The notes beneath the pieces were generated by a model. The model saw only the letters and a list, made by a program, of their open reading frames with translations. It made no database searches and was not told the origin of the DNA. This document shows, in pieces, positions 43,998-54,500 of a stretch of DNA of 64,000 bases (positions are counted from its first letter, which is position 1; each line of letters opens with the position of its first letter). A program made the translations under genes and the position numbers. Origin of the DNA: Tersicoccus solisilvae (lineage in GTDB: Bacteria > Actinomycetota > Actinomycetes > Actinomycetales > Micrococcaceae); contig NZ_BMJI01000001.1 of the NCBI RefSeq assembly GCF_014643255.1, positions 545,313-609,312 on the forward strand, read 5' to 3'.

Positions 43998-45541
43998 GCC
44001 CGCGCATCGTCGTCGTCGGCGACGTCATGCTGGACCGCGACCTGGTCGGCACGAGCACCCGGCTCAGCCCGGACGCGCCGGTGCCCGTGGTCGACGTGGA
44101 CGCGGTGCTGTCCAGCCCCGGCGGCGCGGGCCTGACGGCGCTGCTGTGCGCCGCCGGCGACGGCGGAAGCGGCCGGGAGGGCACCGCCGTCGACGTGACC
44201 CTCGTGGCGCCCGTCGCGGACGACGCCGCGGGCCGCGAGCTCGTGGACGCGCTGCCCGGAGTGACCGTGCACCGGCTCGGGCACGACGGCCCCACCCGGA
44301 CGAAGACGCGGATCCGCTCCTCAGGGCAGGCCATGCTGCGCGTCGACGAGGGCGGGCCGGGGGCACCGGTCGACGTCGATGCGAACGCTCTGACCGCGGT
44401 GCTCGCCGGCGCCGACGTCGTGCTGGTCTCCGACTACGGCGGCGGGACCACGCGCGACCCCGCCGTGCGGAAGGTCCTCGCCGATCACGCCGCTCACGCG
44501 ACGGTGGTCTGGGACCCGCATCCGCGCGGGGGAGCGCCCGTGCCCGGGTGCACGCTGATCACCCCGAACGCCGCCGAGGCGGAGGCCGCGACAGCGGGTG
44601 TCGACCACGCGCCCGCGTTGCCCACAGACGCGTTGCCCACAGACGCGTTGCCGACAGACGCGTTGCCGGCAGGTGCGGCGCCGAAAGGCGCGGACGGGAC
44701 GGGGGCCGACACCGGGGGGACCGGCGAGCACACGTGCCCGGACGGCGATGCCGCCGCTCGGGCACGCGCCCTCCGCGCCGGCTGGCGAGCGCACGGTGTG
44801 GCCGTGACGGTCGGTGCCGACGGGGCGCACCTGGCCACGAACGCCGGCGTGACGCACATCCCCGCCGCTCCCGTCGAGAGCACCGACCCCTGCGGGGCGG
44901 GCGACCGGTTCGCCGCGACGGCGGCGCTCACCCTGGCGACCGGGGGCACCCTCGACGCCGCGGTGGAGGCGGCGGTCGAGTCGGCCGGCCAGTGGGTCGC
45001 GGCCGGGGGCGCCCTGTCCTTCCGCGCCGGGTTGCGCGCCCGGGAGCGTGCCGCCGCGCGCCCGGCCGACCCCGCGCTGCCGGCCGAGGTGCGGAACCTG
45101 GTCGACCGGGTGCGCGCGTCGGGCGGCACCGTGGTCGCGACGGGCGGCTGCTTCGACGTCCTGCACGCCGGGCACATCGCCTGCCTGGACGCCGCCCGGA
45201 ACCTCGGCGACGCCCTCGTCGTGCTGCTCAACTCGGACGACTCCGTGCGCCGGCTCAAGGGGTCGACCCGGCCGGTCGTGGGCCAGGCCGACCGGGCACG
45301 CGTGCTCGCCGCCCTGCGCAGCGTGGACGCCGTCGTCGTGTTCGACCAGGACGACCCGCGTGCCGCGCTGGCCGCCCTGCGCCCGGACGTGTGGGTCAAG
45401 GGCGGGGACTACCTGCCCGAGCAGCTGCCCGAGGCGGACGTCGTGGCCGCCGGCGGGGGACGGGTGACCGTCCTGCCGTACCTCTCGGGCCGGTCGACGA
45501 GCGCGATCCTCGCCCGTGCGGGACGAGAGACGCGAGCATGA
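43994..45541 (+). CDS. hldE: Bifunctional heptose-7-phosphate kinase / heptose-1-phosphate nucleotidyltransferase
   Basis: 515-residue HldE-type protein. N-terminal PfkB-family kinase (about 1-350): VVVGDVMLDRDLVGTSTRLSPDAPVPVV, substrate region TKTRIRSSGQAMLRVDE, catalytic base loop STDPCGAGDRFAATA. C-terminal cytidylyltransferase-like domain (about 365-515): TGGCFDVLHAGHIACLDAARNLGD, VLLNSDDSVRRLKG, WVKGGDYLPEQ and ending GRSTSAILAR. Together with the GmhA and GmhB domains next door it completes the path to nucleotide-activated heptose. The kinase domain contains an insertion with an ALPTD repeat (about 208-225). Start and stop overlap the neighbours. Confidence 0.94.
   Translation: MSPRIVVVGDVMLDRDLVGTSTRLSPDAPVPVVDVDAVLSSPGGAGLTALLCAAGDGGSGREGTAVDVTLVAPVADDAAGRELVDALPGVTVHRLGHDGPTRTKTRIRSSGQAMLRVDEGGPGAPVDVDANALTAVLAGADVVLVSDYGGGTTRDPAVRKVLADHAAHATVVWDPHPRGGAPVPGCTLITPNAAEAEAATAGVDHAPALPTDALPTDALPTDALPAGAAPKGADGTGADTGGTGEHTCPDGDAAARARALRAGWRAHGVAVTVGADGAHLATNAGVTHIPAAPVESTDPCGAGDRFAATAALTLATGGTLDAAVEAAVESAGQWVAAGGALSFRAGLRARERAAARPADPALPAEVRNLVDRVRASGGTVVATGGCFDVLHAGHIACLDAARNLGDALVVLLNSDDSVRRLKGSTRPVVGQADRARVLAALRSVDAVVVFDQDDPRAALAALRPDVWVKGGDYLPEQLPEADVVAAGGGRVTVLPYLSGRSTSAILARAGRETRA
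44615..44669 (+). repeat. 15-bp tandem repeat inside hldE
   Basis: GCGTTGCCCACAGAC is repeated three times in frame (44615-44659, third copy with one change) plus 10 bp of a fourth, encoding ALPTD repeats. It lies in a surface insertion of the kinase domain. Such short in-frame repeats can vary in copy number by slippage. Confidence 0.85.
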
Positions 45542-46656
45542 CCGACGACGAATCCGGCCGGCGGCGTCGCCGGCCCGAGCCGTACACCGCCGAGGCCCTG
45601 GCCGTCGATCCTGCTGCATCCAGCGTGGACGCCGACGTCCCGCACGCCGTCGATCCCGCCGGCATCGGCGACGGCGACGTGCTCGTGCTGCGCGCCCTCG
45701 GTCTCGGCGACGCCCTCACCGGCATCGCGCCGATGCGCGGCCTGCGACGCCTCTTCCCCGGCCACCGGCTGATCCTCGCCGCTCCCGGCCCGGTCGGCGC
45801 GTGGCTGGCCGACCTCGGCGTCGTCGACGGGGTGCTGCCGACCCCCGGACTGGTCGACCTGCCGCCCCTCGCCGGCGGCCACGTGGCCGTCGACCTGCAC
45901 GGACGCGGTCCGGCGAGCCAGCGGCTGCTCGCCGCCACCCGTCCGTCCCGGCTGATCGCCTTCTCCTGCCCCGAGGTCGGCCATCACGGGCCGGCCTGGT
46001 GCGCCGACGAGCACGAGGTGCGCCGCTGGTGCCGGCTGGTCAGTGACGCGGGCGGCCCCTGCGGGCCGGCGGACCTGCTGCTGCGCTTCCACCGGCCCGC
46101 CCCCGCCGGTGCCCCGGTCGTGCTGCACCCCGGCGCCGCGTTCGGCTCCCGCCGCTGGCCCGTCGACCGGTGGCGCGCCGTCGCCGAGCACCTGACGGGC
46201 CGGGGGCGCCGCGTGCTGGTCACCGGCTCGGCCGCCGAGCGGGACCTGACCGGGGCGATCAGTGACGGCCTGGACGGCGTGCGCGACCTCGGCGGCGCGC
46301 TCGGGCTGAGCGCGCTGACGGACGCGGTCGGCGGGGCGGCGCTGGTGATCAGCGGCGACACCGGCACCGCGCACCTGGCCACGGCGCTGGCCGTCCGGTC
46401 CGTCCTCCTGTTCGGCCCGACGCCGCCGTCGCGCTGGGGCCCGGTCGTCGATCCCCATCTGCACACCGTGCTGTGGCACGGCGACCCCGACGCCGCCGCG
46501 TGGGGTGACCCGCACGGCGAGACGCTCGACGAGCGGCTCGCCGCCGTGACCGTCGCCGAGGTCGTCGCCGCCGCGGGCGCTCAGCTGCCGCCGTCGGACG
46601 ACGCCGCCTCCACTCCCGCCCCGTCCCCGTTCCCGTTCCCGTTCCCGGAAGGATGA
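45538..46656 (+). CDS. Glycosyltransferase family 9 (heptosyltransferase-like)
   Basis: 372-residue GT9 protein, second in the operon. Key regions: [67 protein letters not shown] and the donor site [32 protein letters not shown]. The N-terminus has a charged extension ([13 protein letters not shown]). The C-terminus ends in a Pro/Phe tail ([13 protein letters not shown]). It starts by ATGA overlap with hldE. It probably adds a heptose residue, but GT9 members can use other donors. Confidence 0.9.
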   Translation: MTDDESGRRRRRPEPYTAEALAVDPAASSVDADVPHAVDPAGIGDGDVLVLRALGLGDALTGIAPMRGLRRLFPGHRLILAAPGPVGAWLADLGVVDGVLPTPGLVDLPPLAGGHVAVDLHGRGPASQRLLAATRPSRLIAFSCPEVGHHGPAWCADEHEVRRWCRLVSDAGGPCGPADLLLRFHRPAPAGAPVVLHPGAAFGSRRWPVDRWRAVAEHLTGRGRRVLVTGSAAERDLTGAISDGLDGVRDLGGALGLSALTDAVGGAALVISGDTGTAHLATALAVRSVLLFGPTPPSRWGPVVDPHLHTVLWHGDPDAAAWGDPHGETLDERLAAVTVAEVVAAAGAQLPPSDDAASTPAPSPFPFPFPEG

Positions 46657-47684
46657 TCGTGACCGATTCCCTGCAGACCCTCGCCGGCTCCCGGCCGCTG
46701 CGCCGCGCCGTCGTCACCGGCGGCGCCGGCTTCCTCGGCAGCCACCTGTGCACCGAACTGCGCCGCCGCGGCGTCGAGGTGGTTGCCCTGGACAACTTCC
46801 TCACCGGCAACCCCGCCAACGTCGCGCACCTGGCCGACGACCCCGGCTTCCGGCTGATCCACTGCGACGTGACCGACTACATCCACGTGCCCGGCGACGT
46901 GGACCTCGTGCTGCACTTCGCCTCCCCGGCCTCCCCGGTGGACTACCTCAAGCTGCCCATCCACACCCTCAAGGTCGGCTCGATCGGCACCAACCACGCG
47001 CTCGGCCTCGCCAAGGAGAAGGGCGCCCGCTTCCTCATCGCCTCCACGTCCGAGGTGTACGGCGACCCGCAGGTGCACCCGCAGCCGGAGACCTACTGGG
47101 GGCACGTCAACCCGGTGGGCCCGCGCGGCGTGTACGACGAGGCCAAGCGGTACGCCGAGGCCCTGACCATGGCGTACCGGCAGACGCACGGCGTCGACAC
47201 CGCCATCGTGCGGATCTTCAACACGTTCGGGCCGCGGATGCGCCCGAGCGACGGCCGGGCCATCCCGACGTTCGTCCGGCAGGCGCTCGCCGGTGAGCCG
47301 GTCACGGTGGCCGGCGACGGCGCGCAGACCCGGTCGGTGTGCTACGTCTCGGATCTGGTGCGGGGCATCCTCGCCCTGGCCGAGAGCGGGCACTCCGGCC
47401 CGATGAACATCGGCAACCCGCACGAGCTCTCGGTGCTGCAGATCGCCCGGGACGTCATCGAGGCTACCGGCTCGGTCTCCGAGATCCGCTTCGTCGGCCG
47501 GCCGGTGGACGACCCGATGGTCCGCCGCCCGGACACGACGCTGGCCACCGAGGTGCTCGGCTGGGCACCCGAGGTGGACTGGCCCGAAGGCCTGGCGCGG
47601 ACCGTCGACTGGTTCCGGGAGGCGGTCGACGTCGCCGGTGCCAGGGACGAGACCGGCAACACCGTCGACGCCGGTGCTCGTTGA
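46653..47684 (+). CDS. NAD-dependent SDR, UDP-glucuronate decarboxylase-like
   Basis: 343-residue extended [76 protein letters not shown] and the catalytic YDEAKRYAE (YxxxK) follow the UDP-glucuronate decarboxylase (UXS) pattern closely, so it would make UDP-xylose. It could instead act as the heptose epimerase missing from this operon, but the PASPVDY signature favours UXS. The ATG at 46653 overlaps the previous stop; GTG 46659 has better spacing from GGAAGG. It is the last gene of the operon. Confidence 0.88.
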   Translation: MIVTDSLQTLAGSRPLRRAVVTGGAGFLGSHLCTELRRRGVEVVALDNFLTGNPANVAHLADDPGFRLIHCDVTDYIHVPGDVDLVLHFASPASPVDYLKLPIHTLKVGSIGTNHALGLAKEKGARFLIASTSEVYGDPQVHPQPETYWGHVNPVGPRGVYDEAKRYAEALTMAYRQTHGVDTAIVRIFNTFGPRMRPSDGRAIPTFVRQALAGEPVTVAGDGAQTRSVCYVSDLVRGILALAESGHSGPMNIGNPHELSVLQIARDVIEATGSVSEIRFVGRPVDDPMVRRPDTTLATEVLGWAPEVDWPEGLARTVDWFREAVDVAGARDETGNTVDAGAR

Positions 47685-47934
47685 GTGATGCAGGGTGGAG
47701 CGACGCCCGGCGGGGCGTGCCGATCCCCGACGTGGGTCAGGGTTGGGACTGCTCCGACGAAGATGACGGGGAACGGGCCAGAAGCCTGTCACGATCATTC
47801 CGTATAAGGACCATGCATATACGCGTTGATAGTTCCTTAGATCGTGTGGCGCGGTGTGCTGTTGGCCGTGAGGTGTGGCTCGGCCGAGTTCATGCAGCCG
47901 GGCACCGCGCCCGCCGATGGCGTAGCCTGCGGCG
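47685..47934. other. Intergenic region after the glycan operon
   Basis: 250 bp without a convincing gene. A short hairpin, ACGCCC/GGGCGT (47703-47718), may terminate the operon. A relatively AT-rich stretch at 47800-47840 could hold a promoter for the downstream kinase, but no clear -35/-10 pair was found. Confidence 0.3.
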
Positions 47935-48858
47935 ATGACCGGTCAGGTGCGGCCCGCCATCGACGCGAACCTCGTGGCGCGGCTGGTCGCCGCCCAGTTC
48001 CCGGCGTGGGCGTCCCTGCCGGTCCGGCCGGTCCCCGCGCAGGGCAACGACAACCGCACCTTCCGGATCGGCGACGAGCTCGTGGCCCGGCTGCCCAGCG
48101 CCACCGGGTACGTCGCCGCCGTCGAGAAGGAGGACCTGGTGCTGCCCCGGCTCGCCGGCGCGCTGCCCGTGGCCGTCCCCGCCCCGGTGGCCACCGGGTC
48201 ACCGGCGGACGACTACCCGTTCCCGTGGTCGGTGCGCCGCTGGCTGCCGGGCGTCACCGCCGACGAGGACCCGGCCCTCGACCGGACCGCCCTGGCCCGG
48301 GACCTGGGCGCCGTCCTCGCCGCCCTGCAGCGCCACCCCGTCGACGGTGGACCGGTGGCGGGGCGGCACAGCTTCTTCCGCGGCGACCACCCGCGGGTCT
48401 ACGACGCCGAGGTACGCGCCGCCCTCGGCGTCCTGCGGGCGACGGCCGGCCGTGGGGACGGCATCGACGTCGGCGCCTGCGCCGCCGTGTGGGCGCAGAC
48501 GCTGGCCACCGCGGCGACGGGACCGGCCGTGTGGTTCCACGGCGACGTCGGCGTCGGCAACCTGCTGACCACGCACGGGCGGCTGAGCGCCCTCATCGAC
48601 TTCGGCACCTGCGGCGTCGGGAACCCGGCGTGCGACCTGGTCATCGCGTGGACGTTCTTCGACGCGGCGGAGCGCCGGGTGTTCGCCGACGTCGTCGACC
48701 TCCCGGCCACGAACTGGCGCCTGGCCCGCGGCTGGGCGCTGTGGAAGGCGATGATCACGATCACGGCCCTGCCGCGTGGCACTGCGTACGACCTCTACCA
48801 CCGGGCGATCCAGGAGCGCACCATCCGCGAGGTGATCGCCGACCCGGTGGTCGGCTGA
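47935..48858 (+). CDS. Aminoglycoside phosphotransferase-family protein
   Basis: 307-residue APH-fold kinase. N-lobe: PVPAQGNDNRTFRIGDELVARLP. Catalytic loop: VWFHGDVGVGNLLTTHG (HGDxxxGN, catalytic Asp). Metal-binding DFG-equivalent: LIDFGTCGVGNPACDLVIAW. The sequence resembles the uncharacterised cytoplasmic APH branch with hydroxyl-bearing small-molecule substrates. Resistance to aminoglycosides cannot be claimed. It has no partner in the operon sense: it is separated by 250 bp from the glycan operon and followed by minus-strand genes. Confidence 0.87.
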   Translation: MTGQVRPAIDANLVARLVAAQFPAWASLPVRPVPAQGNDNRTFRIGDELVARLPSATGYVAAVEKEDLVLPRLAGALPVAVPAPVATGSPADDYPFPWSVRRWLPGVTADEDPALDRTALARDLGAVLAALQRHPVDGGPVAGRHSFFRGDHPRVYDAEVRAALGVLRATAGRGDGIDVGACAAVWAQTLATAATGPAVWFHGDVGVGNLLTTHGRLSALIDFGTCGVGNPACDLVIAWTFFDAAERRVFADVVDLPATNWRLARGWALWKAMITITALPRGTAYDLYHRAIQERTIREVIADPVVG

Positions 48859-48912
48859 GCGAGCCCACCGCCGGGGCGAGGCCGCCCGAGGGTCAGGCCG
48901 GACCCCGCCGGG

Positions 48913-49312
48913 TCACGTGGCCGGATCCGCCGTCGCGGCGTCGTCCGCCTCGCGCGCGAGCTGTCGCTCGAAGCGGGCATCGGGGATCAGCCAGATCGCG
49001 GCGACGACGACGTAGGCGGCGATGGCCAGCCACGGCTGCACCAGCGTGAGCAGACCCCCCGCGACGTGGCACGGCCGCGAAGTCCTGCTCGCTCATCCAC
49101 GCCGTCGTGAACGGCGCGAGCGTGAGCCAGAACAGCAGGTGCCGATTCGCCCACAGCACCGAGCCCGAGACCCGGGAGACGGCGGCCAGCATCTGGTGGT
49201 GGTTGGTGATCGCGATGGCGATCACGGCATCGCTGAACGCCCCGGTTCGTTCACGAGTCTCGGCCGGTCTCCCCGCCCTCGCGCTGGCCCCGACGGCCCG
49301 CGCTGCGTCCAT
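48913..49312 (-). pseudogene. Decayed TMEM175/DUF1211 potassium-channel-like gene
   Basis: Three pieces of a DUF1211/TMEM175 protein survive. The first reads RTGAFSDAVIAIAIT, the filter-helix signature. The second, HHQMLAAVSRVSGSVLWANRHLLFWLTLAPFTTAWMSEQDFAAV, follows directly, so the second membrane helix is deleted. The third piece, VQPWLAIAAYVVVAAIWLIPDARFERQL, lies in a different frame after a further loss of about 50-60 residues. The intact family length is about 190-220, but only 400 bp remain. The start at 49312 and final stop near 48913 bracket the remnant. It is almost certainly non-functional. Confidence 0.75.
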
Positions 49313-49348
49313 CCTGACCGTCGCGCCCGCCCGGGACCAGACCGGGCG

Positions 49349-50269
49349 TCAGCTGACGTAGCGGCGAGCAGCGCTGGCCCGCTGCGAGGCCTCGAGCACC
49401 CGGAACCGCCGTTCGACGTGCACCGGCAGCGGGCGCCGCTCGCGCAGCACCCACGGCAGGCCGCGGACGGCGTCGAGCACGGCGGCGGCCGTCACCCGGT
49501 CCCGCGGTGCCCCGGTGAGCACGTGCGCCGTGCGCCGGAGCACGGCCGGGAACGGTCGCCGCAGCCACGTGAACCACAGGGTGTTGCGCAGCCCGTGCCG
49601 GCGGCGCAGGTGCGGGTCCCGGGCGGTGGAGGCCTGGTGGTGGACGACGACGTCGGGCAGGTGGCACAGCTCCCAGCCGGCGGTGGCCAGGTCCGCGGCC
49701 AGCAGCTCCTCCTCACCGCCGAGCCAGAGCCGCTCGTGGAATCCGCCGACCGCGGTGTACGCGGACCGGCGGATCACCGACGCCCCGGCGAGGAAGCTGC
49801 CGAGCGCCGGCCCGGGCATCGACCCGGCCGTCTCGACGGGGGAGTGCAGCAGCTCGGCGTTGATGGGGTCCTCGGTGCCTCCGGGTTCGACCAGGATCTT
49901 CCCGGTGACGACGCCGAGGGTCGGGTGGGCGTCGAGGGCGTCGGCGGCCCGGCGCAGGGACCCGGGCTCCCACCAGGTGTCGTCGTCGCAGAAGCCGACG
50001 TACGGGGTGTCCAGCCGCTCGACCGCGACGTTGCGCCCCACCGCGCCGAGGTTCTCGGTGCTGGCGATCAGCTCCGCCCACGGGTGCTGGTCGCGGATCG
50101 CCTCCGCGGTTCCGTCGGTCGAGCCGTTGTCGACGACGACGACGTGCGGGGCCTCGGGAAGTTCCCGCAGGCGACCGAGGGAGCGGAGCGCCTCGTCCCG
50201 CCGGTTGTGGGTGATCATGACGACGGCCACCCGCGGATCCGGGCCGCTCGTCACGTCGTCCGTCGTCAT
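49349..50269 (-). CDS. GT2 family glycosyltransferase
   Basis: 306-residue GT-A glycosyltransferase. RVAVVMITHNRRDEALRSLGRL begins the fold. VVVDNGSTDGTAEAI, then FCDDDTWWEPGSL with the metal-binding DDD, and AVGGFHERLWLGGEEELLAADLATAGW complete the GT2 core. A helical C-terminal part follows. The ATG at 50269 overlaps the stop of the preceding paralogue (ATGA). It is in the minus-strand pair with 50266-51198, and the two are clearly related by duplication. Donor and acceptor are unknown; cell-surface glycan decoration is plausible. Confidence 0.9.
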   Translation of the reverse strand: MTTDDVTSGPDPRVAVVMITHNRRDEALRSLGRLRELPEAPHVVVVDNGSTDGTAEAIRDQHPWAELIASTENLGAVGRNVAVERLDTPYVGFCDDDTWWEPGSLRRAADALDAHPTLGVVTGKILVEPGGTEDPINAELLHSPVETAGSMPGPALGSFLAGASVIRRSAYTAVGGFHERLWLGGEEELLAADLATAGWELCHLPDVVVHHQASTARDPHLRRRHGLRNTLWFTWLRRPFPAVLRRTAHVLTGAPRDRVTAAAVLDAVRGLPWVLRERRPLPVHVERRFRVLEASQRASAARRYVS

Positions 50270-51198
50270 CGAGCGCCGGCGGGGTCGCGCCGCTCCCCGG
50301 TCGGAGCGTGCGCCGCGGGAGCGGGCGCCGAGCCGCGCAACGCCGCCAGGGACGCCTCGGTGGCGGGCGTGAGCCGACGGCGCGCGCGCAGTGCGGCCGG
50401 GGTGCGGCGGATCGCGCCCGCCAGGGCCCACCAGCCGCCGGCCGAGACGAGAGCCGCTGCGGCCTGCCGGGCAACCACGGGCCACCCGCGGCGCAGCACC
50501 GACGTGAGCAGGCGGCTGCGGATCAGCTCGGCCTGCCGGCGGGCGTCGGACTCCCGGCGCGTCGACGGGTGGTGGTGCGCGCGCACCTCCGCCACGTGCG
50601 CCACCTGCCAACCGGCGTCGACCAGGTCGAGAGCGAGCCGCTCCTCCTCGCCCGGGAACCGCACGACGTCGTCGAAACCGCCCACGGCGAGGAACGCCCG
50701 CCGGCGCACGATCGTGCCGCAGGCGACGAACCCGAGCAGCGCCGGGCCGGGCCAGCCCGGCGGGGTGCCGAGGGGCGACGCGGCCAGCACCGCGTTGATG
50801 GGATCCTGCTCCTCGTCGGGGCCGACGACGAGCGACCCGGCGAGCGCGCCGAGCCGCGGGTGCGCGTCGAAGACGTCGGCGGCGGTGGCGAGTGCACCCG
50901 GCGCCCACCACGAGTCGTCGTCGGCGAACGCCACGAACGGGGTGTGGGCGAACTGGGCGCCGAGTGTGCGAGCCGCGGCACCCGCGTTGACCATCAGGGG
51001 GATGACCGTCACCTCGGGGCACGCGGCCGCGACCGCCGCGGCGGTGCCGTCGGTGGAGGCGTTGTCGACCACGATCACGGGGGCTTCATGGTGCCGCAGG
51101 TGCGCCAGCAGTTCGTCGCGCCGGTTGCGGGTCGCGATCACGACGGTGACCCGATCGGCGAGGGTGGCACCGGATCCGGGCTCAGCGCTGGCGGCCAC
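50266..51198 (-). CDS. GT2 family glycosyltransferase
   Basis: 310-residue paralogue of the next gene. RVTVVIATRNRRDELLAHL, VIVVDNASTDGTAAAV, FADDDSWWAPGALATAADVFDAHPRLGALAG and AVGGFDDVVRFPGEEERLALDLVDAGW line up with its partner almost segment by segment. The GTG at 51198 is chosen because GGAAGGGAGAG precedes it; the longer frame to 51261 lacks a ribosome site. It forms a two-gene unit, divergent from the ABC-F gene. Confidence 0.9.
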   Translation of the reverse strand: MAASAEPGSGATLADRVTVVIATRNRRDELLAHLRHHEAPVIVVDNASTDGTAAAVAAACPEVTVIPLMVNAGAAARTLGAQFAHTPFVAFADDDSWWAPGALATAADVFDAHPRLGALAGSLVVGPDEEQDPINAVLAASPLGTPPGWPGPALLGFVACGTIVRRRAFLAVGGFDDVVRFPGEEERLALDLVDAGWQVAHVAEVRAHHHPSTRRESDARRQAELIRSRLLTSVLRRGWPVVARQAAAALVSAGGWWALAGAIRRTPAALRARRRLTPATEASLAALRGSAPAPAAHAPTGERRDPAGAR

Positions 51199-51297
51199 GA
51201 CTCTCCCTTCCTGGATCTGGCATGGCGCCGGACACCCGGATCGGGCGGTCGGCACACGCATTCCATCCTACGGTCAGCCGACTGAGCATCTCGGCCC

Positions 51298-51478
51298 GTG
51301 ACGTCACCGCAACGGCCTGCTACGGTGGCACGCATGTTCCGGTGACGAGCCAGCGCCCCGCGTCCGCGGCCCCGACGACACGAGCCCAGCTCCCGGCCCT
51401 TCCGGCCGGTCAGGTCCAGTCGGAACCCCCTCCTCGGGGTGCGGCCCGGCGGGTCTCCTCCTTCTCGTCAGGAACCCC
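51298..51478 (+). promoter_or_regulatory. ABC-F leader: promoter, tiny uORF and hairpin region
   Basis: GTGACG (51298-51303), a 17-bp spacer and TACGGT (51321-51326) form a possible promoter. Seven nt later a three-codon frame ATG TTC CGG TGA (51334-51345) could be translated without a leader. The rest of the roughly 130-nt leader is GC-rich and contains CCCCCTCCTCGGGG near 51426-51439. Many antibiotic-resistance ABC-F genes are controlled by ribosome-stalling attenuation at such short leader ORFs; the same is suggested, not shown, here. Confidence 0.4.
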
Positions 51479-53203
<1,725 letters not shown>

Positions 53204-53316
53204 CGGGCCTGGTGTCTGACGGGCCGCCGGCTGACCGGGCCGGGCGGGCGCGGAGAGGAGGGCCCTCGGTCACCAGGGACTGCGTGCGTCCTGCCACGAG
53301 GGACGGCCCCCCGTCG

Positions 53317-53598
53317 TCATCGGGCCGTCACGCTCGCTCGCTGCAGCTCGCGGCGGTCCAGTTCCTCGCTCAGTTCCTGCTGGCGGTCCAGCGTCTCGCA
53401 GCTGGGCCCGTCCAGCGTCATCAGGTATTCGCGGTCGAGCTGGCGGCAGACCCGGCTGTGCAGGGCCTGCACCGCCGTCAGCGACAGGGCTTCGAGGTCC
53501 GGGAAGGCGTCCCTGGGACACAGGAAGGTGCTGTTCTGGTTCTCCGCGACATCGTCGTGGGCGGACACGGAAACGGTGAGAGCGGGAAGATCCGGCAT
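53317..53598 (-). CDS. Small protein of unknown function, paralogue of 54501-54794
   Basis: 93-residue acidic protein. The core STFLCPRDAFPDLEALSL, then LHSRVCRQLDREYL and TLDRQQELSEELDRRELQ, aligns with the 97-residue protein at 54501-54794 (shared FPDL, LSL, LHSRV, RQ, EYL, GP, TLDR, EL, LD). It is predicted helical with no membrane segment or signal peptide. The ATG at 53598 was chosen because GAGAGG lies 8 nt upstream. It follows the GAF-ANTAR gene on the same strand after 127 bp. The function is unknown; an adaptor or regulator working with the ANTAR protein is a guess. Confidence 0.72.
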   Translation of the reverse strand: MPDLPALTVSVSAHDDVAENQNSTFLCPRDAFPDLEALSLTAVQALHSRVCRQLDREYLMTLDGPSCETLDRQQELSEELDRRELQRASVTAR

Positions 53599-53725
53599 CA
53601 CAGTGGCCTCTCATTCAGTGCCACCGCACGACGGGGTGGCACGTGCGGCCACTGTTCGACCGACACGATGCAGGCTACACAGCCTGGTCGGCGTTGTCCC
53701 GCTCGCTTCACATGAGGACGTGCGG

Positions 53726-54457
53726 TCAGCCGTCGAAGCGGGTCGCGGCCTGATTTCCGCCGACGCTGGCGACCAGGTCGGCCGCGATCTGGCGGAGCTT
53801 GATGTTGCGGCGGTTGGAGGCGGCGGTCAGCATCGAGACGGCCCGCTCCTGGCTGCACCCGTTCTGTCCCATCAGGATGCCGACCGCGAGGTTGATGTCG
53901 GTCCGGGACTCGAGCGTGGCGCGCAGGTCCGCCTCGGTGTCGCGGAGCCGGGCGAGCCGCAGGGCCAGCCGGAGGGCGCCGGTGGCCTGCTGGGTCTGGC
54001 GCTCGATCATCTCGATGGCGGTGGCGTCGAAGGCGTTCGGCTGACCGGCGTAGACGTTGAGCGCCGCCCGCGCCTCGCCCTCGAGCTCGAACGGGACGGC
54101 GATGATCGACCCTACTTCGGCCTCGGCGGCGGTCGCCATGTACGCCGGCCAGCGCGTCTCGGTCCCGGTGTCCTGCACGTGCACGAGGGTCTGCTCACGC
54201 AGGGAGGTCAGGCACGGACCGTCGGGGTGCTGGGTCTGGGATTCGTCGAGGGCGCGCGCCCGGTCACTGGAGGCGGACACCGTGCCGGGCCGCCGCTCGC
54301 GCAGCATCGTCACGGCGTAGCTGAGCTCGCCCATGTCGCCGGGCATCAGATTCGCGAGCACCCCGGTGAAACCCTCGAGGAAGTCGGTGAACTCGTCGCT
54401 GCGCAGGATGAGCTCCTGGAGCTGGGCGAGGAAGTCGTCGGAGGTCTGAGTGGACAC
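53726..54457 (-). CDS. GAF and ANTAR domain protein
   Basis: 243-residue sensor-regulator. The GAF domain spans about 25-165 (VLANLMPGDMGELSYAVTML, VGSIIAVPFELEGEARAALNVYA). The C-terminal ANTAR domain spans about 180-235 (ESRTDINLAVGILMGQNGCSQERAVSMLTAASNRRNIKLRQIAADLV). ANTAR domains bind paired RNA hairpins to prevent transcription termination. The GTG start at 54457 has AAAGGGA upstream. It is flanked on both sides, on the same strand, by two paralogous small proteins, implying a three-gene unit. No RNA target was identified. Confidence 0.88.
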   Translation of the reverse strand: MSTQTSDDFLAQLQELILRSDEFTDFLEGFTGVLANLMPGDMGELSYAVTMLRERRPGTVSASSDRARALDESQTQHPDGPCLTSLREQTLVHVQDTGTETRWPAYMATAAEAEVGSIIAVPFELEGEARAALNVYAGQPNAFDATAIEMIERQTQQATGALRLALRLARLRDTEADLRATLESRTDINLAVGILMGQNGCSQERAVSMLTAASNRRNIKLRQIAADLVASVGGNQAATRFDG

Positions 54458-54500
54458 GGGTCCCTTTCGCGGAACGGGTGGAACGGTGCCGGTGAGGCAC

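Noticed and set aside
44615..44669. Short tandem repeats considered as a CRISPR array
   Set aside because: The repeats are 15 bp, directly adjacent without spacers, in frame within hldE; no cas genes are present.
46653..47684. SDR considered as HldD (ADP-heptose epimerase)
   Set aside because: Its motifs follow UDP-glucuronate decarboxylase; HldD-specific N-terminal and active-site patterns are not seen.
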